Below, in pieces: positions 23,984 to 33,837 of a DNA stretch of 64,000 nucleotides (position 1 is its first letter; every line of letters starts with the position of its first letter). The position numbers and the translations under genes are program-made. Source of the stretch: Myrica gale (lineage: Eukaryota > Streptophyta > Magnoliopsida > Fagales > Myricaceae); the NCBI GenBank assembly GCA_963930655.1, contig OZ005600.1:7133501-7197500 (forward strand). Direction: 5' to 3'. The notes beneath the pieces are model-generated. The model was not told the DNA's origin. It worked only from the letters and a program-made list of their open reading frames with translations, and ran no database searches.

Positions 23984-24371
23984 GGGTGTTTTCATTTATC
24001 TGTTAAGAATTGACGTTATAGATCTATGCGCCGAGGCTGGACAATCCTTCTTCAAGGGCGTTCGATCGGTGTTCGTCGGATACCTTTTAGATAGACGGAC
24101 CATGTGCCTACCAGATCTGCTGTGTGTATTTATATCGCAGTGGATAGAGAAGAAAAATGTTAGAACGAAGAGAAAATAAATAATAACAAGAGAATATTTT
24201 TATATTTAAATTTAATTATCTAAATTTAAAACTTGAATCTTGATAATGATCTTTGATATCATCGTAATAATAATATCATATCAAATCTTCAAGATTTGAT
24301 TTTGATATTATTTCTAATAGACCGAACAGCAAAAAGCACGAAAATGTGAAGATCTATGACTATAACAGTAG

Positions 24372-24720
24372 AGCCAGTGGCGGAACCAGGAATGCAATTG
24401 AAGGAGGGCAAACTACTAAGGAAAAAAATACTTTGTAAGTAGTCCCAAGTCACAGAACATGCCCTATGTCTTTGTTGTTTTTCGATCATGATGAAACCCT
24501 GTGGAATCAGAATTGTGACCGTTTGTTCCAATTTCGTTTTTTTTTGTAGACAAGCGTTATATTAGAAATTAAAGGCAGGAGGGGAAACAAGAACGGTAAA
24601 AATTACATTCAGAATTCTATTCGTTCCGTTGGAAAAAGGAGGAGCAATACTACACACTTTTACAAGGAAAATTACACAAACAATGCAAAAGCCTGCAGAC
24701 CTAAATAGAAAGTCACATTT
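24372..24720. mobile_element. hAT terminus joined to an inverted piece of the ATS3 spacer
   Basis: CAGTGGCGGAACCAGGAATG at 24372 is the same hAT end seen at 13804 and 60830 and cuts ATS3 exon 3 after NSRA. From about 24430 to 24720 the sequence is the reverse complement of the spacer at 28340-28600 (GGTTTCGTCATGATCGAAAA there). I found no matching second terminus, so this is a broken or rearranged element. Confidence 0.65.
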
Positions 24721-24809
24721 GAGCACTAACAGTGAACCCCAGCATCGCGTAAATGAACCAACTCCACCCAGAATGTTGGCTCGAAGAAGAAGCTGTCTGG
24801 CAGAGATTA

Positions 24810-25160
24810 ATCGGTCCGGGCCGGCCGACTAAAGTGGCCATTTTGTGAAGTATGTATACCGGACAGGTTATTCTATCGGTCCAGTCCCCAGTTTTACCGG
24901 TCTGGGCCGGTTTGAGTCGGTTTGGGCCATGCTATTTTTGACCGAATTTGGGTTGAACCATGCCATTTTAGGTTTGGACCATGTCATTTTGGGCCGATTA
25001 CCAGTTTGGAGAGGTATACTCCGGTCCAATTCCGGTTTTCCACATGGGTAACCTGGAACCGGACCGGAGTATACCGATCTCGGTCTGGTTCTGGCCGGAT
25101 TTGGCCAAAACCGGTCCGGGTTGGCCGGTCCGGCCGGTTTGGTGGACATCCCTTGTGGTG
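24810..25160. repeat. CCGG-rich repeat with hairpin
   Basis: Dense in CCGGTCCGG and GGCCGG words, unlike its AT-rich surroundings. GGTATACTCCGGTCC near 25014 pairs with GGACCGGAGTATACC near 25061 to form a stem around about 30 bases. It resembles CCGG-rich non-autonomous transposon ends common in plants, but the boundaries are unclear. Confidence 0.5.
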
Positions 25161-25740
25161 ATGTACATTTCTCAAATATTATCATGTTCATTTTTTGGCT
25201 TGCTAGAATTTTTTCTAGAGAGAACGACATCTGACAATGTTTTGATAGAGTCCTCCAGGCTTTGCAGTCTATCCCTCATACCAACAGACATCTGCTCCAT
25301 TCCATCTTGTACCGCACCAAGTGCAATTTCGAGCAATTCAATTCGTTTTTTGTTGGTTACCATCAGCTCTGATACCAATAATAGGTCCGAGTCAGAACTG
25401 TAAACTATTAATGTAAAAAGTATTCTCTTCGGGTGATAATAGGATCGCAAGAATAGTCGTTGAATAATGCTCGACAGATTTGTTATTTTATATCGTTTAA
25501 ATAAACAAAGACAACCATGACGATTGACGCCTAAAACATTAGCAACATAAAAGTGACTTGGTCTTAACAATATAAAAGAGACAATACGACCAAGGACTAA
25601 AGAAATAACAATTAAAGATATAAAAAATTCCTAGAAATCGCCTACAAAACCTCCCACAGCTCCTTTCAATTATTTGAAATATTCCTGGCGTATCCTTTGC
25701 TAATCTTCAAGTCTAACCCCTCCTTGATATTTTGGATTTG
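25160..25740 (-). mobile_element. Ty3/gypsy fragment (LTR end, primer site, gag start)
   Basis: Fossil on the minus strand. The order is LTR-like sequence, the tRNA-Met primer-binding site TGGTATCAGAGC, then a short gag-like coiled-coil stretch. It is incomplete; no pol region and no second LTR are present. Age cannot be judged without the partner LTR. Confidence 0.65.
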
Positions 25741-25759
25741 GTTTTGGTGCCTGCACACT

Positions 25760-25950
25760 TGGGGCTGCTTTGAGAATGGTCTACATCTCGCATGCTGCCA
25801 CTGGAAAAAGCAAATGTTCAGTCTCTGAAGAGTGAAGAGATCTTCTTAAGAGCCCTGATCCTGTCAAGAAAAGAAATATTCCGTCCTAATTTGTATCATT
25901 AATAGTGAGCACAGTTAGACTAGCATATCTAACTCTTGGTGTATAAGAAA
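25760..25950 (+). promoter_or_regulatory. ATS3 subtype-2 upstream module
   Basis: Shares CACTTGGGGCTGCTTTGAGA and CGCATGCTGCCACTGG with the regions before the copies at 28946 and 33165, and with a stray copy at 51912. CTAACTCTTGGTGTATAAGA just before the start is kept in all three. The placement is promoter or 5' leader; activity is inferred. Confidence 0.55.
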
Positions 25951-26931
25951 ATGATCAAAACACTCTTTCTGCTCCTCATTATTGTCTTTAACCTTACGGG
26001 AGGAGCCTGTGTACCCTTGAGGTTCCCGAAGCCGAATAAGATCATATGGAGGCAGCTTCGTTCAAAAGCCCGGGAATATTTTGAAAATCCTCCGCCTCCT
26101 CCGACTCATCCTGTTCCTCCAACTCCTCCACTTGCTCAGACTCCTCAGGTTGAGTGTTTCCTTCCAAAGATATTCCTTTTGCTTCCCGTTGTTTCTGTGG
26201 GCCTTCTTCGATTTTTTTTTGTTTCTAATTACTATATGCTTGAGTTTGAATTAAAGTTTTTTTTGTTGTTATCTCTTTTTTCATTCTGCTGATCTGGCTT
26301 TGGTTCTGAAGAACTGTACTTACAGGTTTGATATAAAGACGAACTGTTCTTCACCAGCCTACACGAGAGATCGGATCGGTATTGCTTTCGGTGACAATGA
26401 TGACAATTTGGTAATTCGTTATTCACTCCTGCTAATTTTCAGACTTAAGTTTCAATCTATGAAAACATAAATGAAACTATTTTCAAGTCATAAATGAAGC
26501 TTGAGATCGAGTCTTGTGGCCTGTGGGGTGCTTATCTTTGGATATTAATGAACCTGTAGTATTACACACTGGAGCTGTCCAATCTATCAAAGTTCGAACC
26601 GTGTTCGAATAGGTCGTTCTATTTTTACGTACCATGTCTTCGCCTTCAAATGCTCTGTTCTCTCTATCTCTACCGGAGTGGAGGAGACGGTTGGATGCCT
26701 GAAAGTGTGACGTTCTCCGGCGATAATATTGAAACAGAAGAATTTGACTACAACATCTTTCTTCCTAATGAAACTTGGTATGGATATGACTGCAGTACCT
26801 CTGCTTATTCCCCTGCCTATTCGCCTGCTGATTCGTTTCCTCCTGGGAGTTCTACTGATTCGCTTCAACATTCTAGCTGGAAGTGGTTCGAATATGTGAT
26901 GCTGGGCCTTATTGTTAGTGCTTTTATGTGA
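25951..26931 (+). CDS. ATS3-like PLAT-domain secreted protein, copy B (subtype 2)
   Basis: Three exons, 25951-26148, 26312-26410 and 26560-26931, all phase 0, give 222 residues. Residues 1 to about 18 (MIKTLFLLLIIVFNLTGG) are a signal peptide. Residues about 47-65 are Pro-rich (NPPPPPTHPVPPTPP). The PLAT/LH2-like ATS3 domain runs from NCTYRFDIKTNCSSPAYTRD through CSLYLYRSGGDGWMPESV to NETWYGYDC. After the domain comes a Ser/Pro linker and a hydrophobic end (WKWFEYVMLGLIVSAFM), reminiscent of a GPI-anchor signal, which Arabidopsis ATS3 lacks as I remember it. ATS3 proteins are seed/embryo secretory proteins of unclear biochemistry. This is the only array member without a visible defect. Confidence 0.85.
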
Positions 26932-27880
26932 TTTTGTATTAATTAAAAGTTATGCTTTTGCTTTATTTATTAGTAATTTCCTACTACAAGTACCGTGTAA
27001 TGTTGCTACCATTTTTATCTACCCATGTGATATCTACCTTGTTATTATTGTTGTTTTCGTATTTGGTGGTAGTTCTTGTTACAACCCATAAAACGTATTT
27101 TTTTTTCTCTTCCTCGTCTAATGCTTGTCCTTTTTTTCCCACTTAATAATTTTTTTTATCACAGATATTAATATGGTGTTTATTTGTTGGTATATTCGGG
27201 GTTTCCTTTTTTTTTCTATATAAAAAGTGGAAAAAATAGTGGGTGAGCAGCAAAATTCTCGAATACCTTGTCCATTTGGTATGAGACTTCAACGCAGGCC
27301 TGAGCACTACTGAGGAAAGGAGAGACAGTGACTTGGCAGGACTAGCCCATTGGTCCGCAATACTCTCTTTTTTTAACCATTAGTCCATTTACGGCAAAGA
27401 TATTTTCAGTGTCTTGGGCTTGGGCTCTTTGGCCTGAGGTTGATTACCTCGCCCCTAAAATTGCTTAGGAAAAAGAAAAAAATTGAAGGTGATTTCGTTT
27501 TGTAAAAGTATTTTAAAATAAAATAAATTAAATAAATTCAAAATTACAAAACAACATCCTAAACATTCAAAAAAATCTTACAATGTCAATATCTTTAACA
27601 CAGAATTCAATAACTGTTCACAAAACTTATAATACCTTTTAAAAAATATTATAACAAATTTCTTCTGTCTATTCCTTTTCACAAAATTTCAATACTTTTT
27701 TATTAAAAAATTACATTAAATCGCTTTTCTCTACACATTTTTACATACTAATAAAAATTAAGTCTTTAAAAAATTTCACTAACTTTTACACAAAAACTTA
27801 CAAATTCTAATGTACAAAAATATTCACAATTTTATCAAAAATCTTATAATTTCTTTATAAAACAAGATCCTCCAAGTTTT
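26932..27880 (+). repeat. ATS3 module tail and AT-rich block, copy 2
   Basis: 3' UTR-like sequence repeated after copy C (29888-30110), a segment with TTTATTTGTTGGTATATTCG and GAGACTTCAACGCAGGCC, then an AT-rich block 27480-27880. It contains no gene. It supplies the empty site for the MITE at 22149. Confidence 0.75.
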
Positions 27881-27915
27881 TAATAGTTGTATGTTTAACT
27901 ACATATCACATTTCA

Positions 27916-28331
27916 ATGTTATACCATAGATCTTCGAGGGAGTTCGAGCAGTGTTCGTCAGATATATATATACCTTTCAGATATACGAACCATGTGCCTA
28001 CCAGATCTGCTATGTGTCTCTATCGCAGTCGACGGGACTGCTGGAAGCCCGAAAATGTGAAGATCTATGGCTATAACAGGAGAGCCGTTACGATTTACTA
28101 CAACACCTTTATACCTAGTGATATTTGGGCTTTGCTTGGCGTCCCGCCTGGGCCCCACTGCCACGTCAGCCAGCGGGATGCTGGCGGGACGTGGGGCGGG
28201 ACGCCCAGCGTTTTCCTATTTGGTATGGGATTAATCTCTGCCAGACCGCGGCTTCTTCCTCGAGTCAACATTCTGGGTTGAGTTGGTTCATTTATGAGAT
28301 GCTGGGGTTCACTGTTAGAGCTCTAATGTGA
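27916..28331 (+). pseudogene. ATS3-like exon 3 only (subtype 1)
   Basis: Encodes SSREFEQCSSD, a shifted stretch around an ATATATATATA run, then CWKPENVKIYGYNRRAVTIY and NTFIPSDIW. An 87-bp GC-rich foldback element separates IW from the normal continuation WYGINLCQTAASSSSQHSGL and the hydrophobic end SWFIYEMLGFTVRALM. Exons 1 and 2 are absent. It completes the picture of what subtype-1 exon 3 looked like. Confidence 0.8.
28129..28215. mobile_element. 87-bp GC-rich foldback element
   Basis: Flanked by ATATTTGG and CTATTTGG (one difference in eight). The interior has GGCGTCCCGCC on one side and GGCGGGACGCC on the other, plus CAGCCAGCGGGATGCTGGC. A relative lies at 53782. An 8-bp duplication would fit a hAT-type MITE. 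Confidence 0.7.
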
Positions 28332-28945
28332 CTTTCTATTTAGGTCTGGTTTTTGCATTGTTTGTGTAATTTTTCCTGGTAAAAGTGTGTAGTATTGCTC
28401 CTTTTTTCAAAGGAACGAATACAATTCTGAAGGTAATTTTGACCGTTCTTGTTTCCCTCCCGCCTTAAATTTCTAATATAACGCTTGTCTACCAAAAAAA
28501 AAAAACCGAAATCGGAACAAACGGTCACAATTCTGATTCCACAGGGTTTCGTCATGATCGAAAAACAACAAAGAGAGGGCAGGTTCTGTGACTTGGGACT
28601 ACTTACAAATAAAGTCCACTGCATTTGGCGTAGCGGGGCTTGTCTCCATCACTGTCACTATCTCTATCTGAAGAAGTGAAGATCCTCTTCTCTCCGAAGC
28701 TCCCAAGGGCGATAGATAAGGATAAGATTTGGGGAATGCCTTGCCTACCATTAGGGATAAGCTTTACAACCATGAGCCCATGCCCCACACTTGGGGCTGC
28801 TTTGAGAATGGTCTACATCTCGCATGCTGCCACTGGAAAAAGCAAATATTTATTCAGTCTCTGAAGAGTGAAGAGATCTTAAGGGCCCTCACCCTGCCAA
28901 GGCTGCTTGGTAGACTAGCATATCTAACTCTTGGTGTATAAGAAA
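28332..28945 (+). repeat. ATS3 module spacer, copy 2
   Basis: Links subtype-1 exon 3 to the subtype-2 gene. It shares GGAACAAACGGTCACAATTC and GGCTGCTTTGAGAATGGTC with 32657-33164 and, in part inverted, with 24430-24720. Its last 200 bases are the subtype-2 promoter module. Confidence 0.75.
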
Positions 28946-29887
28946 ATGATCAAAACACTCTTTCTGCTCCTCATTTTCGTCTTTAACCTTACGGGAGGAG
29001 CCCGTGGACGTATACCCGGATCGATTTTGCCGAAGGCGAAGGATATCATAGGGAGCGTAGCTCAAGAAATAGCCGGGAAATTTTTTGAATATATTCTGCA
29101 TCCTCCAGTTGAGTGTTTCCTTCCAAAGATATTACTTTTGCTTCCCGTTGTTTATGCGGGCCTTCTTCGATTTTTTTGTTTCTAATTACTATATGCTTTG
29201 AGTTTGAATTAAAGTTTTTTGTTGTTATTTCTTTTTTCATTCTGCTGATCGGGCTTTGGTTCCGAAGAACTGTAATTAAACGATTGACATAAAGACGAAC
29301 TGTTCTTCACCAGCCTACACGAGAGATCGGATCGGTATTGCTTTCGGTGACAGTGATGACAAATTGGTAATTCGTTGTTCACTCCTGCTAATTTTCAGAC
29401 TTAAGTTTCAATCTATGAAAACATAAATGAAACTATTTTCAAGTCATAAATGAAGCTTGAGATCGAGTCTTGTGGCCTGTGGGGTGCTTATCTTTGGATA
29501 TTAATGAACCTGCAGTATTACACACTGGAGCTGTCCAATCTATCAAAGTTCGAACCGTGTTCGAATAGTCCGTTCTATTTTGACGTACCATGTCTTCGCC
29601 TTCAAATGCTCTGTTCTCTCTATCTCTACCGGAGTGGAGGAGACGGTTGGATGCCTGAAAGTGTGACGTTCTCTGGCAAAAACATTGAAACAGAAGAATT
29701 TGACTACAACATCACTCTTCATAATGACACTTGGTATGGAAATAACTGCAGTACTTCTGCTTATTCCCCTGCCTATTCGCCTGCTGATTCGTTTCCTCCT
29801 GGGAGTTCTACTGATTCGCTTCAACATTCTAGCTGGAAGTGGTTCGAATATGTGATGCTGGGCCTTATTGTTAGTGCTTTTATGTGA
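28946..29887 (+). pseudogene. ATS3-like PLAT gene copy C (subtype 2), nonsense in exon 2
   Basis: Exons 28946-29107, 29268-29366 and 29516-29887, same structure and phases as copy B. Exon 1 diverges after the signal peptide (RIPGSILPKAKDIIGSV) and lacks the Pro-rich run. Its donor is CCA followed by GTTGAG. Exon 2 begins NCN then TAA (29277-29279), where copy B has NCTYRF, so full-length translation stops at the start of the domain. Exon 3 is intact and about 95% like copy B, with the same hydrophobic tail. Recently inactivated, or rescued only if exon 2 is spliced differently. Confidence 0.8.
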
Positions 29888-31700
29888 TTTTGTATTAATT
29901 AAAAGTTATGCTTTTGCTTTATTTATTAGTAATTTCCTACTACAAGTACCGTGTAATGTTGCTACCATTTTTATCTACCCATGTGATATCTACGTTGTTA
30001 TTATTGTTGTTTTCGTATTTGGTGGTAAACCTACAAAACGTATTTTTTTTTCTCTTGCTCTTCTCTAATGCTTGTCCTTTTTTTCCCATTTAATATATTT
30101 TTTTATCACAAATGAAAAATCTTGTTTAGACCTTAGTAACACCTATAGGGGTAGAATAGTTGTTTTCCCACTATTTAAAAATTCAATAACAATTTTAGAA
30201 CAAGTCCTAAAATTGTTGAGTCTATATCTGAATAATCAATCAACAAAATATATATACAGCGGAATAATAAAATAAATATCAATCACACAATAGACAAGGA
30301 TTTTGTTGACGAAGTGAAAAACCTTTGAACTTAGCTTTCAAAGGAAAACCCACTCCGGGCTAGCATCCACCAAAAATTCACTAAGAAGTAAAACCTTACA
30401 ACGGTGATTCAGACACGGGCAACATCCAGTTGTTTGACTCTGACTACCCCGATGTAATAATCTAAGTAATCCAACATAGACCCACTTCATGCGGTTAATC
30501 CTCAGCTTATGAACTCTTCATGAACGGTGATTCTGAGGTTCTTCTTATGAACTCTTCATGAACGTCCTTGTTCTTCAACACCGGGAACTCTGGCAGTCAA
30601 ACTCCCACAAGAAGGTTGGTTTCAATGGTGATTGAACCTATATAACTGGAGAAAATTTGAACTGTTTATGAGCAGAAATATCTAAAGAATTTTCTCTATC
30701 TAGGGAGGAGGCTTGAAATTGAATAAAGCTTGGAATTGTCTCCTCAATTTTTCTTGGTGGATCTCTCTATGTATTTATAAAGTTGGTTGAGTTCTATTTC
30801 CAAAAGAATTCTAAAATGAATGAAATATTTCAAAATCCAAATTTTGAAATAGTTTCAGAGGCTTTGCATCACCAACTCCTTGTTTTTAGCTCTTCATCTT
30901 GATGACGTCTTATCCTTTCAAACTTTGAAAGACTCCTTAATCTCTTGAACATTTTGACCAAATTTAAAATACAACTCAATTTGAATTTAAATTTTGGCAC
31001 GGAATTACGCCAATATTAAAACACTAACAACATATATGAATATGGTGTTTATTTGTTGGTATATTCGGGGTTTCCTTTTTTTCTATATAAAAAGTGGAAA
31101 AAAGAGTGGGTGAAGAGCAGCAAAATTCTCGAATAGCTTGACTATCTGGTATGAGACTTCAACCCAGGCCTGAACACTACTGAGGAAAGGAGAGACAGTG
31201 ACTCGGCAGGCCTAGCCCATTGGTCCGCAAAGATATTTTCAGTGAGTCTTGGGCTTGGGCTCTTTGGGCTGAGGTTGATTGCTCGCCCATAAATACTAAC
31301 GTTTCAATTGCGCATGAAAATGAAAAAAAAATTGAATGTGATTTCGTTTTGTAAAAATATTTTAAAATAATAAATTAAATAAATTCACAAAACAACATTC
31401 TAAAAATTAAAAAAATTATATACAAACTTCAATAAATTTTCACAAAAATTTTAATACATTTTTTAAAAAATTATAACAAATCTTCTCTTTCCGTATATTT
31501 TCACCAAACTTTAATAATTTTTTATTAAAAAACTTATATCAAATTATCTCCTCTATATATTTTTACAAACTTTAATAAAAATTAAATATTTTTAAAAAAT
31601 TTCATCAATTTTTTCACAAAAATCTACAAATTTCAATCTACATAAATATTTACAATTTTATAAAACAAATCCTACAAATTTTACCATTTCTTTATTAAAC
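29888..31700 (+). repeat. ATS3 module tail and AT-rich block, copy 3, with insertion
   Basis: The tail matches 26932-27480 but is split at about 30117-31035 by a dispersed repeat. The AT-rich block at 31330-31700 follows. No gene. Confidence 0.75.
30117..31035. repeat. unclassified dispersed repeat (copy 1)
   Basis: About 0.9 kb, similar end to end to 52333-53583 (AAAAATCTTGTTTAGACC at one end, CACTCCGGGCTAGC and CAGACACGGGCAACATCCAG inside, CTAACAACAT at the other). Absent from the equivalent place after copy B, so it inserted after array duplication. The ends are not TG..CA and no long frame exists, so I cannot assign a class. Confidence 0.65.
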
Positions 31701-32125
31701 GAGCATCCTCAGTTTTTATCAGTGGTATGTTTAATTACATATGACATATATTCGACTTGTTATGATAAGTTGGAGATTAGGATGTTCATTTTATAGAGAG
31801 ATGATATGATATTATTTTTATTAAAAAAATATTAAAATTTGGTGAAAAAGTATGAAGAGAGAAACTTTGTTAATTTTTTTAAAAAAATGTATTTGAGTTT
31901 GTGTGAAAAGTTATTGAAGTTTGTATAAAATTTATATTTGTGTAATATTTTTTGAGATTTTAGATATTAATTTTGTGAATTTTAGATGTTGGTTTTGCGT
32001 CCGAACAAAAAGAAAGTCGCATATGGAGCTATGTAAGTCTAAAAATTGATTTCTTCCGGCACAATCGCATGTGCCGTTTTGAAGTAAAGGAAAACAACAG
32101 AAAATTAAGAAGCAATGGGGAGGAA

Positions 32126-32656
32126 ATGATTAAAGCACTCATTTTTCTGTTGCAGTTCATCTTCGTCTTCGCCCTCTTGGAAGCCAAATCTTCCGGGCCA
32201 CAACCCCACGCTATGGAATCCTTCAATATTAGTTATACCCAGGTGAGGTGGGAGTGTTTCATTCTATTAGAATTTACACAATATGTGAAAAGTGAGTCTA
32301 ACTCAACTCCAAAAGACGTTTTGAGGAGTGAGGGATGTCACAACCTTATAAGGAGTACATTGACTAGTTTCTCTAGCAACGTGGAACTTCCAACACTCCC
32401 CCTCAAGTGTGGCGGGAGGACATCAAAGCTAACATGTGGAAACGAGTGACCGTGAGACCACAAACTAGGAACCTACCTCTGATACCATATTAGAATTTAC
32501 ACAATATGTGAAATGTGAGCCTAACTCAACACATTCCAAAGATCGATAATTTCTCTTTGGGCTTTCTGTAAAAATCTCCTTCTATTTGAAGTTTTACTTT
32601 TCTGTTCGTATGTTCGTCTTTTGAATTCCGAAAGAGTGCGGCAAGCTCTTCTTACC
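32126..32656 (+). pseudogene. ATS3-like copy D (subtype 1), exons 1 and part of 2
   Basis: Exon 1, 32126-32242, encodes an undamaged signal peptide (MIKALIFLLQFIFVFALLEA) and SSGPQPHAMESFNISYTQ. The intron holds a 267-bp miniature LTR element. Exon 2 starts SAAS near 32635 and breaks off after about seven codons, where sequence belonging to the module spacer begins. A deletion has fused the gene to the spacer and removed the domain. Confidence 0.8.
32265..32531 (-). mobile_element. miniature LTR element (TRIM/SMART type)
   Basis: Complete-looking 267-bp fossil with 44-bp terminal repeats (32265-32308 and 32488-32531), ends TG..TA/CA on the minus strand, a tRNA-Met-type primer site TGGTATCAGAGG beside one repeat, and a 5-bp target duplication CATTC. 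It has no coding capacity. The repeats differ at about two or three positions, and the equivalent intron of copy A lacks it, so it is younger than the array. Confidence 0.85.
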
Positions 32657-33164
32657 GTTCTTGTTTCCCTCCCGCCTTAAATTTCTAATATAACGCTTGT
32701 CTACGGAAAAAAAAAACGAACTTGGAACAAACGGTCACAATTCTGATTCCACAGGGTTTCGTCATTGATCGAAAACCAACAAAGACAGAGAGCAGGTTCT
32801 GCGACTTGGGACTACTTACAAATAAAGTCCACTCCATTTGGCGTGGCGGGGCGGGGCTTGTCTCCACCACTGTCACTATCTCTATCTGAAGAAGTGAAGA
32901 TCCTCTTCTCTCAAGGGGGAGAAGAAGTAGATAAGGATATGATTTGGGGAATGCCTTGCCTACCATTAGGGATAAGCTTTACACCATGAGTCCATGCCAC
33001 ACACTTGGGGCTGCTTTGAGAATGGTCCACATCTCGCATGCTGCCACTGGAAAAAGCAAATATATGTTCGGTCTCTGAAGACTGAGGAGATCTTATCTTA
33101 AGGGCCCTCACCCTGCCAAGGCTGCTTGGTAGACTAGCATATCTAACTCTTGGTGTATGAGAAA
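32657..33164 (+). repeat. ATS3 module spacer, copy 3
   Basis: Same content as 28440-28945, ending in the subtype-2 promoter module before copy E. It joins abruptly to exon 2 of copy D. Confidence 0.75.
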
Positions 33165-33390
33165 ATGATAAAAACACTCTTTCTGCTCCAGATTATCGTC
33201 TTTAACCTTACGGGAGGAGCTGTGTACTCAGATTTAGGTTCCCGAAGATCAAATCGACCCCACTTTCTAAAGCCTGGAAATATTTTAAAAATCTTCCGCT
33301 TCCTCCGACAACTCCGCCAACTCTTCTTCAGACTCCTCAGGTTGAGTGTTTCCTTCCAAAGATATTCTTTTTGCTTCCGGTTGTTTCTAT
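33165..33390 (+). pseudogene. ATS3-like copy E (subtype 2), exon 1 only
   Basis: Exon 1, 33165-33340, encodes MIKTLFLLQIIVFNLTGGAV. The segment that is Pro-rich in copy B is read in another frame, and the exon is 176 bases, not a multiple of three. Sequence after about 33390 is unrelated, so exons 2 and 3 are missing. Confidence 0.8.
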
Positions 33391-33716
33391 CAGAGTTTGA
33401 AATGAAACATAAGTGAGAAGAAAACAGAGAGCAGATTGTGCAATTGAGCATATGTTCAATTGATAAAATATGAGCGAGCTGCATGCTCTGTACAAGATAT
33501 ACACGAAGAATTAAAGGTATCAAAAGCTAATTAACCGTCTAACAAACTAACAACCCAAGAATAATCTAGAACGAAAGAATAAAGAATATATATACGAAAG
33601 TAAAATTCAGATGAATAAAAGAACATGGGACAGGTCAATATTCTGGAAGGTAGTAGAGTACTGTTCTCCGTTGCTTACGTGACTTTCTTCCGTTTGTGAG
33701 ATGATGAGCCAATGAC
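33391..33716. repeat. inserted repeat, possible LTR fragment
   Basis: About 330 bases that replace ATS3 intron sequence. The reverse strand has TTGTTAGTTTGTTAGACGG and pyrimidine-rich words like some Copia LTRs. No coding part. The class is uncertain. Confidence 0.3.
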
Positions 33717-33837
33717 TATGAGGAGTCATTTCAGAGCACTGTTTCTTCTGCTCCAGATTGTCGTCGTCAACATTCCGGTTGGAAGTGGAATCATACATGT
33801 GATGCTGGACCGTATTGTTATTTATTAGTTTTTTTAT
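33717..33837 (+). pseudogene. ATS3 chimeric remnant F
   Basis: An ATG followed by RSHFRALFLLLQIVVV, a signal peptide-like start, runs directly into NIPVGSGIIHVMLD. This last part corresponds to the end of exon 3 (HSSWKWFEYVMLG) in another frame. A deletion has joined the exon 1 start to the exon 3 end. Confidence 0.65.

Larger units (their letters stand above)
19662..24371 (+). pseudogene. ATS3-like PLAT gene copy A (subtype 1), decayed
   Basis: Exon 1, 19662-19772 (MIKALFFKFQFVFALTEAKS, a damaged signal peptide). Exon 2, 19895-20002 (SAASCSYTVVITTSCSSTKY..GDAYGNQ). Exon 3 starts at 24022 (IYAPRLDNPSSRAFDRCSSD), has a stop after DTF where the family has Q or E, continues IDGPCAYQICCVYLYRSG, is interrupted near 24130, and ends as HENVKIYDYN at the hAT terminus at 24372. 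The exon 2/exon 3 gap holds a LINE piece, tandem repeats, a module tail, a MITE, and a second LINE. Because a module tail and a second copy of the intron start lie between exons 2 and 3, the two halves probably come from different array units. Confidence 0.85.

Noticed and set aside
24868-25403. overlapping frames on both strands
   Set aside because: Produced by CCGG-rich repeats and a gypsy fragment, not a host gene.
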